This document shows, in pieces, positions 53,705-63,779 of a stretch of 64,000 nucleotides of DNA. The notes under the pieces were generated by a model that did not search any database, was not told where the DNA came from, and saw only the letters and a list, made by a program, of their open reading frames with translations. The position numbers and the translations under genes were made by a program. The number at the start of each line of letters is the position of its first letter. The first letter of the stretch is position 1. The DNA is taken from positions 62,001-126,000 of the forward strand of contig JASANG010000426.1 of the NCBI GenBank assembly GCA_030248215.1. The letters are read 5' to 3'. The DNA is from Enoplolaimus lenunculus. Its lineage: Eukaryota > Nematoda > Enoplea > Enoplida > Thoracostomopsidae.

Positions 53705-54000
53705 TTATAACAAGAGTGTGCAACTGGGTACATTCTGTGTATTAAAGAATGTACCCGGCACGCGTTGCGTTTTTGGCCTACCCCCTTGTTTAGGGGGGTC
53801 TGTATGCACATACAAACATCTTTAGTGTGATTAAACAACATAGTTGACCCCCCTTAAATGAGGGGGGTAGCTGTACAGAAGCCTACTTTATTGTTAATCT
53901 CTTGTTTAAACCCCCCTGATTGAGGGGGGTCGAATTAAAATGCAACGCGTGCTGGTACATTTAGTTCCATGCACAACCCAACCAATTGCACACTCTTCTG
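53705..54000. mobile_element. Hairpin-rich element with three C6/G6 stem-loops
   Basis: Outer inverted repeat: aagagtgtgcaactgg at 53712 against ccaattgcacactctt at 53982-53997. Inner inverted repeat: aatgtacccggcacgcgttg (53748 on) against its complement at 53933-53961. The left arm also folds alone (gggtacattc/gaatgtaccc, 53726-53756). The centre has three stem-loops of the same design, accccc(c)t-loop-aggggggt, at 53780-53799, 53847-53868 and 53910-53930, spaced 67 and 63 bp. The right arm is open as a short frame from 53940 (MQRVLVHLVPCTTQ) that I do not consider a gene. No transposase. It lies just upstream of the 5'-most MMS22L exon found. Confidence 0.75.
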
Positions 54001-54202
54001 CAAGGTGGACATCATCCACTCTTGCTACAACTAACCAGCTTCTATTTCAAGTATGTGCCGAACTGGACTCAAAGGCGGGGTATTCATCATTAAAACAAAA
54101 ATATAGACTAATGTTCAGTTAAGCATGTATTCATATTTTTGTTCAAACGTATATTCTATATTGCATGCGCAGAAAGCACTGACAGACAGTCTAATGAGAG
54201 CA

Positions 54203-54600
54203 GGGATGGATGGTCTTGGTTAAAAACCGAGACTGAGACCGAAACCGAGACCGGACTACCGAGACTTAATGAAATGTCACGGCTCGGTTAGTTTTTGGTT
54301 ATAACTGAAAAAATTAAAGTTTTCAAAAAATATTTCTAATAGGTTTTTCGTAGTTTTTTAAGTTTTACATAGTTTATCTTTGTGTTTTTTAAGATTATCT
54401 GCTCATAATTATTGCGAAACTATGATAATTCATAGATTCACAGCAAAATTTTATCCATTATTCATCACTTACTTCAGCAATGCAGCGATATAATTGCTGA
54501 ACCATCAATTTCTGGTCTCGGTTCCTAACCACCGATACACAAAATCCTAGACCGCGTCCAAGATCTGCCAAATACCTAGACTCCCATCCCTGATGAGAAG
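54203..54600. mobile_element. hAT-like element, ccgaga word
   Basis: Termini cagggatggatggtcttgg and ctagactcccatccctg are inverted copies. The left subterminal region iterates accgagactgagaccgaaac; the right has ggtctcggttcctaacc and ctagaccgcgtcc. About 300 bp of AT-rich filler. No coding capacity. Confidence 0.65.
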
Positions 54601-54810
54601 TTACAACTTTTCTAACCAGTACCACAGAGGGTCCTTCTGGGAAACCAAGATATGATTTGGGTATTATTAGAGGTGCATGACCGTTAGACTCTAGCAAACC
54701 CTTCCTGTGAGTTAATGAGACCGCGTCAGGTTTCCACAAAGTCGATGTAGCCTAGCATCAAATGTGCTATGCCCCATAAAGACCGCTACGGTTATAAATG
54801 ATTTACTAAA

Positions 54811-55170
54811 TTAGGGATGTGCCGATTAATCGGCATCGGCATCGGTAATAATCGGTTAAATTTTTAAGTACCGCATCGGCATCGGCACTGCAAAAAAAAT
54901 TGCCGATTCTTTGCCGATACTTTCTGAAAATATAAGTCAGTTGGAATTGGAATGGTATCAGTTTCATTTCTGGGCGCAAATGAACCGTTCTTATAAAATT
55001 CTAATCGTTTATGATGGTTAGAGTTTAAGTCTTTATATAATGATGTAATGTAGTATCCTATCTGTTTATTAAGCATGGTGTACTAAAGTTGGAATCAGCA
55101 TCGGCAAAATTTCAAAATAAGAATCGGCATCGGTATCGGCAAAAATTTTGGTATCCGCATATCCCTGTAC
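54811..55170. mobile_element. hAT-like element, catcgg word
   Basis: Left end tagggatgtgccgattaatc with ggcatcggcatcggt; right end atcggcatcggtatcggca, then ccgcatatccctgta. Same family as the inner element at about 52207-52555; both share internal sequence such as ttgccgatactt and gaaccgttc. Confidence 0.7.
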
Positions 55171-55519
55171 TAAACAACCGGGTACACTACGGTAAATCAG
55201 AAAAAGAACACACAAGTATGAATTTCTACGAATTTTGCAGCGGCGACGCAATCATGCAAACTATGCTACGAAAACCTCGACTCTCGTTCGTTATAGGGTC
55301 AGAATTCATAAAAATCGAAATAGGCGTTTTTTTCCAAGATTTTGATATTTTTGTGCCCTAAATGATGTAGCAAACCAGAAAATAACATTTTCTCAAAAAA
55401 GTTTTATTTTCTCAATTTTTTCTTTTTTAAAGGTTATTCAAATGTTACCGGCAATATCGTGTGTATAGTTTGAGTTCCTTAGTGCGGAGAAGGGGGTTGA
55501 GGGGTGGTAGCCTCCAACA

Positions 55520-55628
55520 TGCTTAGTTTCCCTTTAGAAAAGCGGGCTATCATGGGCAGTAGCCCCCCTGAAACTAGTTTCCCTTTAGAAAAGCGGGCTA
55601 TCATGGGCAGTAGCCCCCCTGAAACACA
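55520..55628. repeat. Two tandem copies of a 51 bp unit
   Basis: The unit tagtttccctttagaaaagc followed by gggctatcatgggcagtagcccccctgaaac occurs at 55524 and again at 55575, identical by eye. The unit can itself fold (gggctat/atagccc-like pairing around the atgggc core). Recent duplication. Confidence 0.8.
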
Positions 55629-55705
55629 TAACACATTGCTTAGGTAGGTAATATAAAACAGCACGGTGGGAACGACCCTTTTCTCTGAAGTACTGCGAAT
55701 ATACA

Positions 55706-55774
55706 TACGCCGGGAATCGAACCTCAGATCTCTCGCTCACGAGGCAAGCGCGCTACACATTATACCACGCGGCC
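55706..55774 (-). repeat. tRNA-like sequence (anticodon loop CTCGTGA)
   Basis: The minus strand reads ggccgcgtggtataatgtgt, a paired anticodon stem CTTGC/GCGAG with loop CTCGTGA (anticodon CGT, Thr), then gaggttcgattcccggcg with an exact B box GGTTCGATTCC. The acceptor and T stems pair poorly, so I read this as a tRNA pseudogene or SINE head, not a working tRNA. Confidence 0.5.
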
Positions 55775-56199
55775 AAATGTTATAATTTTTTCTAGTACTA
55801 TACGTGCACTTGTATGTATGTGTCTTGCATTACATACATTATGCGCATACAAATGCTGTACCACATGTACCAACAGGTAATTTAACGATCTATGAAATTT
55901 AGTTGTTGTGACGGTATTTTTTGCAGGAGTTCAACGTCACAAAAACTGTAACATTGTGCTTGTCTCGTCAAGCCGCATCGAACAGTTTGTCTTTGGCCTA
56001 TCGTTTGAAAAAATTTTCGATTATAAGGGGCCCTTATCAAATGAAAAAATAGACATTTTTTTCGGAAAAATTTCGAAGTTAATGCATTCTGATTTGCCGC
56101 AAAGAGATGAATACGAAAATAGACAATACCAACAATTTTGTAAAACCCATTATTTCGACTTTTATTAATTTTGGCCCCATAACGAAGGAGTGCCAAAAT

Positions 56200-56474
56200 T
56201 TATAACTCACAAATTTTGTGTTCCCGCCGCTAGCTAACTCAATTCCTACTGATTTTAATCCAAATTTTAAGGTTTCATTTGGATCATTAATTTTTAACCA
56301 AATACCTAAATGATAGTCATTTGTTGTTCCCGCTTCACAATAGACCTCATTTTGCAAAATGGTTTCTCGTGTTACTGATGTCGGTGGTTGATGTTGTTGC
56401 GTGTAAAATTGACCCGCAGCGCGAGCCAGGCAAAAATACAAAAGCAGACGAATGTTTATTAGCATAATCAACAA
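56200..56474 (-). CDS. Possible first exon of a secreted or type-I membrane protein
   Basis: I do not recognise it. The frame opens MLIMLINIRLLLYFCLARAA, a good signal peptide with a likely cut near residue 21, followed by a hydrophilic stretch with YCEAGTTNDYHLGIWLKIND and an N-E-T sequon. A consensus donor (ttt|gtgagt) at about 56206 suggests that this is a 5' exon; the rest of the frame beyond it is AT-rich and repeat-like. No downstream exon was found. It could also be a chance frame. Confidence 0.3.
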
Positions 56475-57818
56475 TTAAACAACGCTAACCGATAAATTGC
56501 ATGACCGGTCCCAAACTTCTTCATGTAAGCAAACATAAAGCTTACTAACCTTAATTTGCATACCGTTTCATAAACCACAGACAAACCTAAAGAAAATCGA
56601 AGCGATATCATAATATCTCGCGTGGGCAGTTCCTACACTGATATACACCGCCAAAATGATGTTTTCAAAAATGGTTTTCATTTACAATAAAACTTGTTTC
56701 TACACACTTTTATGAGTGGCGATAAATAATGAAAGGTTGCGGAATAATTTATGGTTCAACTCAGGGGTCGCATCACTAATTTATTTTACGTGTTGGACGT
56801 ATATTCAGGGGTTGCAAAATTTTTGCGTTTTTGGTTTGGTTTAAAATCCATATTAAACAATGCCTTTCCTTTCAGACATATTTCTCTTACAAATTCGCGA
56901 CATATGTCTGGAATTAGAAACTTCCGTTTCCGGTATAAATCAGTGTCCGTTTCCGTTTCCGTTCTGTTTATTCAAATAATGGAAACTCTAGCCCGCTCAA
57001 AATATCGTCATATATACCGCCCTTAATTACAGGTATGCTGCGATCGTTCGAAACAAATAAAAATTACGAAATTCGCCAAATTCTTAAAAATTTCGATGCA
57101 TCAGCCCCTTTTTAAATTTCAGAACGTCCGATGCATATTTGAACGCCTCCATTGTTCTGGCAGAGAATTTATATGCTAAGTTCAACATATATTTTAAAAC
57201 ACTAGCCCAGTTTCAGTTCATGGTTTTATTTAATCGTGCAAATACGGCTTAGTATTGCAAACGGTAAAATAGATAGCTATTTGTCATTTTGATAGCTCTT
57301 TTCAGAATATATATACTGGTTTCAATAGTTTTAAAGTAGTTTGGCAGAAAATTTAGCGTTGGTGTTTATGGGCAAGCACAAGTATGTTATGCACTTATAT
57401 TTGTAGGTGGCTGTGCCACTCTATTTTATTTCAGATTAAAAACTAAAATACAACATAAAACCAAGCCTAAAAACCACACCTAATCAGATGGCTTGGTTCA
57501 ACCCTGGATGCTCTTAAAGCATATTTTTCTCACCTGCTTGTGCGAACAAATAAGACTTTGCAAAACTTCTTCAAATCGAATGAAATGTCATTGCTATAAT
57601 GCTGCGTATATATTGTATAAATAACAAGAAGTTACTGTACACGGTATATTTGATTTTTCCACGGTTTGTTATACACACAATCGTTGATTTTTCTAACTGT
57701 TAGGCGACATATTTATAACGTATATCGTAGCTGCGCTCATGTTGAAAGTTATCTTTACGTTATTTATCTACCATGGACAAGGTTAGTATTGGGCCCCCGG
57801 ACAACTCGAATATAAACG
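56475..57818. other. Intergenic upstream of MRPL33
   Basis: No gene seen. A ccgtttccg-word stretch near 56930-56965 (gtccgtttccgtttccgttc) is probably one end of another small hAT-like element. An acceptor-like tract (tttttctaactgttag, ending about 57704) lies 115 bp upstream of the MRPL33 start and might be a 5'-UTR or trans-splice acceptor. Confidence 0.4.
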
Positions 57819-59218
57819 ATGCATACTTACAGGAACGTTCTGGTATTACTGAAGAGTGTTGTGTCTGGTCATACACGATATTATACTCGCATTCGAGCTG
57901 GAGAAAAGGTCGAGAAGTTTATGTGGGATCCCTTAAGTAAGGGTGTTTAATAGAGTTGCATCCGGGTATTGCGGTTATTCCGGGTATTTTCGCTGAAAAA
58001 TTCCGGGTCCGGGTTTTCACGAAAAATTCCGGACCCAGGCTGGATATTACAAAAATTCCCTGACAAAATACCCGGAATAAAAGTAGCTTAGTGATATTAA
58101 TATCCCGCGCCTACATGCTGAGTAGTAACTGCATTGCACGTAAATCAAATAGGTTAAAGAATTTATCAGATCGTTGCACATTAGAAACAAAACACTCCAA
58201 ACATGTTTCTGAAGACAACTATCGTATCTATAAGCAAACTGCAGAAGGAAACAGTTAGTCAACAGGCTTCACCTTTGAGTAATAAATGACCTATGTAGAC
58301 ATGCTGGGTTTACGATTACGAATGTTTAATTAGGAATGGTTGGAGTGGTCGGGATGCAGACACAAGACATGTCTCATTTTAAGTTATTAATTCGACTTTT
58401 TACTTAATGATTCATTTGAAATAAATTTTTGCTAATGACATTTGTTGCTTCGCATTGCATACTGCACATTAATATTTTACACACTGAGCTGCTAGAATAT
58501 AGATGGAGACAGAAATTCTTTCCTATTTTTAAAACATTAGGATGATGTTCAGCTTTTAAGTTATAAAAATTCCGGGTCCAGAACCCGGTTTACATTCCTA
58601 AAAATTCCGGGTCGGGTTTTTCTTCCAGAAAAATCCGGGTCCGATATTTGTTAGCAAATCTTGCCGACTCTAGTGTTTAATAAATCGCTGTTGACATTTT
58701 TGGTCTATTTACGCATACATATATATTAAACATATCTAGGTATTAGGTAATGAAATATATAATGTACTAAAGTATCTTATAATTGCAGGTCTGGCGCAAT
58801 GTTTAAGTGTAATGCTATTAACGACAACTTTGTTAAATTCATGTTTATATACAATTAAAACATATTTCCCCTGGTCTTAATCTAAATTGTGTATGTAGCA
58901 GAATTCTTTCAATGTTTAGAATATATTAATTACGTATATATTTCAATGCAAGTATAACTTTGTTGCAAAAAGAATATATAGCAGTATTAAATTTAAAACA
59001 GTGGTTGTTTGACTTGTCAACCCTTCAGCTGATATTGTTTCCGAAACTAAACCCGACGATTTGTGAAAACACTGATTATATTAATTGTAATTATTATTAT
59101 TTCTGTTTTAGTGCAACGCGTAGTCCTCTACACAGAATCTGAAAAAGTCAAAGGTATCAAGAACCTGATCCCGCCACAAGACAACCCAAACCTTCATCGC
59201 TACGATCAGTACGAATAA
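57819..59218 (+). CDS. MRPL33: Mitochondrial large-subunit ribosomal protein L33
   Basis: Small mitochondrial ribosomal protein of the bL33 family. Two exons, 57819-57936 and 59112-59218, join in phase 1 and give 74 residues; the human protein has 65. The protein starts MHTYRNVLVLLKSVVSGHTR, then YYTRIRAGEKVEKFMWDPL and QRVVLYTESEKVKGIKNL, matching the human order ILVRMVSEAGTGFCFNTKR, LREKLTLLHYDP, VKQRVLFVEKKKIR. The start is the first ATG after an in-frame stop. A different frame from an upstream ATG (57774) looks open but carries no family match. The zinc-binding cysteines of some bacterial L33 proteins are absent, as in animal mitochondrial forms. An hAT-like element fills much of the intron. 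SRPRB follows 161 bp downstream. Confidence 0.88.
57951..58675. mobile_element. hAT-like element, ccgggt word, in MRPL33 intron
   Basis: Left end tagagttgcatccgggtatt with ttccgggtccgggtttt; right end repeats attccgggtcggg and closes gccgactcta, so both ends start tagag on their own strand. It begins only 14 bp after the MRPL33 donor. Internal DNA is AT-rich without a transposase. Confidence 0.65.
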
Positions 59219-59294
59219 GTGATTTCAAATTTTCGCCAATCGTTGCTGTGCGGAATACTCCGGAACTTAATAATACGTATATGATTTTAAACTA

Positions 59295-59314
59295 AAAATT
59301 GGGTTTTTTTCTAG
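59295..59314 (+). promoter_or_regulatory. Splice acceptor upstream of SRPRB without a visible donor
   Basis: A strong polypyrimidine tract and AG (gggtttttttctag) lie 66 bp before the SRPRB ATG and only 96 bp after the MRPL33 stop. No ATG occurs between the AG and the chosen start. It could be a spliced-leader trans-splice site or the end of a 5'-UTR intron whose donor overlaps MRPL33. Confidence 0.5.
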
Positions 59315-59379
59315 TAATATTAAACGTCGCCGTTGTAACCGTTGGATTTGAAATCAGTAATAAAACTGACATATTAACA

Positions 59380-61293
59380 ATGGATTTGTTATCCGAAACT
59401 GCTAAGCCATTGCTTGACACCATTCAACCGATAATATCTACAGTTGCGGACGTATTGACGGTCGACGATACAACTGCGTTAATTATCGTTTCAAATTTAA
59501 TTGCGATCCTAGTTTTGTTTTTGATTTTGGTTTGCGTTCGAAATGGGAAATCGTCGAAAAAACGAACCATTGCCATTGCTGGTTTGAGCGATGCTGGGAA
59601 AACAAGAATGTTTTGCGAGCTCGTAGGCGCACACGGTGCCGAAAGTTACGCGTCTATGAAAGAGAATGTTATGGTAGGTTGAGGTTGCACACGGCCTATT
59701 TGTTTATGGCTGACAGAAATTTCGGTTTGATGTTTGATTTGTAATATTCTGTACAGCCTCAACTACTACCAAAGATGCATTCATTTCGTCGTAAGAAGAT
59801 TAACGAATATTTTGTCCATTGTCATAGTAAAATGTAAAGGAACATTGGTGACAAAGCAAACAGACCATGACTTGGAACGGAATAGTGATCAGCAATTGTT
59901 GAGTTATGCTAGTTGTGGACATAATAAATTATTTAAAAGTCGGTTTCCAGTGCAAGAGTTTTTTACGGAGTTATCATTAAACCATCACAATGCTTTAGTT
60001 TGTGCACATCTTGTATGTTCTTTTGTGTATATACTGTTTTGTGGGTTATATGAAAATATTGTATGGTTTAGGATCTGGTGGAAATTGGTACAAAAACTTG
60101 GAAACTTGTTGATGTACCTGGGTCTGACCGTATTCGAGGAATGATTTTAGAAAAATTCCTACCGGAAGTTCGTGGGATCATCTTCGTTATAGATAGCTGT
60201 CGTTTCACGAAGGAAGGTACAAATAAATTATTCATTCATGTACTTGGTGGTTCGTTGCTAGGGTTGGAAGCCTCCAATTGGCCAAAGCTGTCCCAACATC
60301 GAATGTCCCGATTCGGAACCTCAATCAGACTTCAGCTGATAGCGTTTGTAACTTTGGAGCTCGGAAATATTGAAATTCAAACTTGAACGCATCGGTTGCT
60401 TTCAAATTGTTGTTACAATGTGTAATTTATAAAATTTCTCATCCACAGCTTTCATATTTAGCTTGTTTCAGGAGCTATTACAGGCTAACTGGTAATTGGT
60501 GCTACACATTTGACCATACGGCAAATAACATTTCTTCGTAATCGAAATACCAGTTATGATTTTTCAGCGAAAGACGTGTCCGAATTCTTATACGATATTT
60601 TGTCAAACCCTGCCACGAAAAATTTGTCAGTTTTGATTGCGTGTAATAAACAGGTATGGGCAACATTACTTTTAAATGGAGCTGTAGAATGAATGTAATG
60701 TCAAACTTCTGCTTGAGATTTCCAAGATATAAATTAAATGCTGATAACGACTTCACCGTAACAGTGCGCTTAAATTACATACTTTGACACAGTACTTATT
60801 TTTTAGTTTTAACTAAGGTTATGTATATATGTTGTTGAAATTTGATTTCATAGAAAAAGAACTTTTTGTATTTAAATATCGTTCCGTTGTTTTTGGAGGT
60901 AGAAATTAGGCTATCTATCTTGAAAGTAAGGTTACAGAGCAGCGCTAAATTTGTTTGTAATTGACTCTTTACACTTATTCGTCGTGTTTGTTTTGTTGCT
61001 TGACTAGTTCTTGATTTCAGGATCAAGGTTTAGCTAAATCGGCGAAACTAATACGCTCGACACTGGAGAAAGAATTTGGTTTGTTGACCCAGAGCCGCGT
61101 TGCAGCGCTGGATTCAACTGATGGATCTGGTGGAAAACGAATTGTTGGGAGATCAGACGGATTTAGTAAAACCTTTTCGTTTGATGATCTTTCAAAGAGA
61201 AATGTTTCTTTCGTGGAGTGTACGGCTGCAGTTTTAAATGGACAAAAATATGCTGATATGAACGAGATTGAGCAATGGTGCAATAGTATATAA
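59380..61293 (+). CDS. SRPRB: Signal recognition particle receptor subunit beta
   Basis: Membrane-anchored small GTPase of the ER that holds the SRP receptor alpha subunit and helps deliver ribosomes to the translocon. Four exons, 59380-59673, 60072-60216, 60568-60653 and 61021-61293, all in phase, give 265 residues (human 271). A transmembrane segment (about 34-54, LIIVSNLIAILVLFLILVCV) precedes the G domain. G1 is GLSDAGKT, G3 is DVPG (usual DxxG), and G4 is CNKQD, formed across the exon 3/4 joint. The C-terminal part contains FSFDDLSKRNVSFVECTA, the usual SRPRB ending region. The start at 59380 is the first ATG after the upstream acceptor. It lies close behind MRPL33 on the same strand. 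Confidence 0.95.
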
Positions 61294-62044
61294 AATGTAA
61301 TGCCGCTTGTTGTAATCTTTAGTCTGTCTGTTTAAAAATTTACTTTCTTCTAATGAAAGGCTCTTAATGCTAGAATACGGAAACACGTATATGTAAGATT
61401 TATAAATTTCAATTACTTGTATCTCAAAACTAGTAAAATTATATGCTTTTTGACATGCTTATGATCGATATGCTAGATATCAAAATGCTTTCAGTAACAG
61501 TCTGAAGTGGTATAGTAAGATTTGGCAGAAATGGTTAAAGATAAACACCTTTTTTCGTTCGATTTCATGTTTGTTTTCTGGGTTGAGAAAAATGAGAGGA
61601 TTCTCAATATTTTTTACTCAATATACTGATGTTTATTCCTAACAGGGCTGAATTATATTCCGCGTGACTTAAGCTTAAGCTGCAAACGAATTTTTTACTT
61701 AGGATTAGGCACAGCAATATATTGATTTTTACACTCATGTTTTGTTTAGGTTTAGGAATAGTAATTTCCTTTGACTGCGTTAATTTATAAGTGTATAGTT
61801 TCCTTTATCTGGTATAAAATAACTTTTGCGTATTGTGGTAGTGTCGTTAAATCTAAAAGTAAACTAAAATTTCTTGGTTTGTAAAAATTTTTGTTTCGGA
61901 AAGGATAATTGCCTGTTTTGTCAATGTTTTGTTTTGATTTGCTAGGATTAACAAAATATATTCATGGTGTTGTTGTGAAAAGGGCGAACAGCGACTAAAA
62001 GAAAATAACTTTTCTTAAACTGTTAATCATGTTGGTTTTTTGGC

Positions 62045-62190
62045 CAATCTAAAGAACAGGGCCGGAATAGTATTGTAAGCATATTCCTAGGCTTAAGTCA
62101 AGCAAAAAAATTAGTCTAAAGCTTAAGCTTGCTCTATTGCAGTCCCACAGAAAAACGTTCCGCCCTCATCTTTACGTGAGCCGTCTTTTT
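62045..62190. mobile_element. MITE, CCTAAG family
   Basis: The left end ggccaatctaaagaacaggg and the right end (ccgccctcatctttacgtga) form inverted repeats. Inside are attcctaggcttaagtcaag, tagtctaaagcttaagcttg and agtcccacagaaaaacgttc. It matches 4378-4590 closely but with a reduced hexamer array. Confidence 0.7.
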
Positions 62191-62337
62191 TTAACAAAAA
62201 ACGTGCCCAGTGGAAGACTGGGCGACACAAGACGCAGACATCGGTTTTTAGCTTAATCTTATGTATAGGCGTGTAGGGTAGACCCATATAATTATCGTTG
62301 CCGCGTTTAATAGAATGCTGTAGTTCAACCGCAGCAC

Positions 62338-62520
62338 CGTATAGGGCACATGGCCCATATATAGAACAGGGCCAGATCGTTTTCCGAAGGGGCTATAATC
62401 GCGGCAGTTTAAACTTTAGCCTAATTTTTTTGCTTAAGCTAGGCTTAGGATCAGGAATAGGCTCATCCATACGCTTAGCCTTAGGAATATGCTTATACTA
62501 CTGTTCCGGGCTTTAATATT
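62338..62520. mobile_element. MITE remnant, CCTAAG family
   Basis: Starts tatatagaacagggccagat and ends actgttccgggctttaatat; the interior has cttaagctaggcttaggatc and cgcttagccttaggaatatg. A diverged copy abutting the ORF that starts at 62538. Confidence 0.5.
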
Positions 62521-62537
62521 TACTTTTATATTAAATA

Positions 62538-63779
62538 ATGCCTACAACCAGTGATCACGATGTCATTGGTATTGCTGGAGGCGGCAGTATTTTGTCGGAG
62601 GAGACTTCCACCTTAACTGATCAACCACAAACCCCAATGGACACGGCAGCAATTGATCACAATCAGGATTACGACGTCGAGGGTAATAATGATGCAAATG
62701 AATTAAAAGGGGACTATGCGAACTTATTACGGTCTAGAACACTCTATGTAACTAATCTTAAATATCATGGTCTTAATAAGTTAACGTGCGTAGAAGTGCT
62801 GAACGCTGTTAATAAGGTTTTCACTGTCCAGGGCGGTGAGAAGTTTAGTAATAGTGTTAAAATTATTTTCCCATCCAAGGACATTGCATCTATAGCAGCG
62901 GGTAAATCAATTAAAATTGGGGACTCGGAGGTAATTCTAGAAATTCCTCGCGACGCAACATTGCAATCTCCTTTTATTGTTCGAACTTTACATCTATATG
63001 GCGTCCCCTTTGAAGTTCCGGATAAAGCGCTACAGTCGTTCTTAGCTGCTCAAAATATTCAGTGCTTGCAACCTGGTCGTTTCATCAAGCATCGAGGAAG
63101 TGAATACATCTCAAGTGGTCGAAGTTTCTTAGTCCAGATCCGCCGCGACTATAAAATACCTCCTCGGCTCCAATGGTGCGATCCTCATTTTAGGCGCGGA
63201 TATATTATAATTCGGGCATGGTACCCGGGTATGGGTCGGTATTGCAAATCATGTTATAAATTTGGACATGAACAATTAGATTGTGTTGATTTTCCTGCTT
63301 TGAACAACACTGAAGTGGACACGAACTCAGCTAAACAACAACAAGAAGAGCAAGAACCCAAACAACAGTCACAACAACAGCAGCAACAGAAACAACAAAT
63401 ACAACAACAACAATTACAACAACAACGGCAACAAATGAAAGCCGGGATAGACAAGGATCGCAGCAAGTTAAATACAAACAAGCAGTTTCTTGATATCAGT
63501 AACTTTATTATGGGGTTAATCAAAAATATTCAGTCCAGCATTAACAATGATATTATTGTGAGAGAACCATTAGCTTTAGTCATCAATGGAAAGCTGGATT
63601 TGACTAAACTGCCAGAATCCGGGAAATCTTTTCTCAATTTTTCAGCTTGGTATAGATATTTGCATTTGAAACGATCGATGTCTCCGCCATTTCACCCTGA
63701 GGGTGAAGACGTTAAAACATTTTTTGATTCGAAACATCCAAGCAATTATCGTCTCTCGAATTTCCATGTTGACAATTAA
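62538..63779 (+). CDS. RRM-like and CCHC zinc-knuckle protein, LINE ORF1-like
   Basis: Intronless frame of 413 codons. After an acidic N-terminus there are two RRM-like stretches (about 66-136, RTLYVTNLKYHGLNKLTCVE; and about 148-202, RTLHLYGVPFEVPDKALQSF), then a zinc knuckle C236-x2-C239-x4-H244-x4-C249 (GMGRYCKSCYKFGHEQLDC), a glutamine tract (about 268-300) and a C-terminal part without a known domain. RRM plus CCHC in an intronless frame is the layout of ORF1 proteins of several non-LTR retrotransposon clades, which bind element RNA. No reverse transcriptase is visible before the window ends. A domesticated host gene is the alternative. Coding-like sequence seems to go on toward the window edge. 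A MITE remnant sits directly upstream. Confidence 0.6.
   Translation: MPTTSDHDVIGIAGGGSILSEETSTLTDQPQTPMDTAAIDHNQDYDVEGNNDANELKGDYANLLRSRTLYVTNLKYHGLNKLTCVEVLNAVNKVFTVQGGEKFSNSVKIIFPSKDIASIAAGKSIKIGDSEVILEIPRDATLQSPFIVRTLHLYGVPFEVPDKALQSFLAAQNIQCLQPGRFIKHRGSEYISSGRSFLVQIRRDYKIPPRLQWCDPHFRRGYIIIRAWYPGMGRYCKSCYKFGHEQLDCVDFPALNNTEVDTNSAKQQQEEQEPKQQSQQQQQQKQQIQQQQLQQQRQQMKAGIDKDRSKLNTNKQFLDISNFIMGLIKNIQSSINNDIIVREPLALVINGKLDLTKLPESGKSFLNFSAWYRYLHLKRSMSPPFHPEGEDVKTFFDSKHPSNYRLSNFHVDN

Larger units (their letters stand above)
61294..62537. other. Intergenic after SRPRB
   Basis: Holds two CCTAAG-family elements, listed separately. No other gene or RNA was seen. Confidence 0.5.

Noticed and set aside
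57774-57939. ORF from the upstream ATG (MDKVSIGPPDNSNINDAYLQ...)
   Set aside because: It overlaps the MRPL33 exon in another frame; only the frame from 57819 matches the L33 family and splices in phase to 59112.
63254-63523. Cys-rich minus-strand ORF
   Set aside because: Antisense of the glutamine tract of the ORF1-like protein; CAA/CAG repeats read as Cys and Leu codons.
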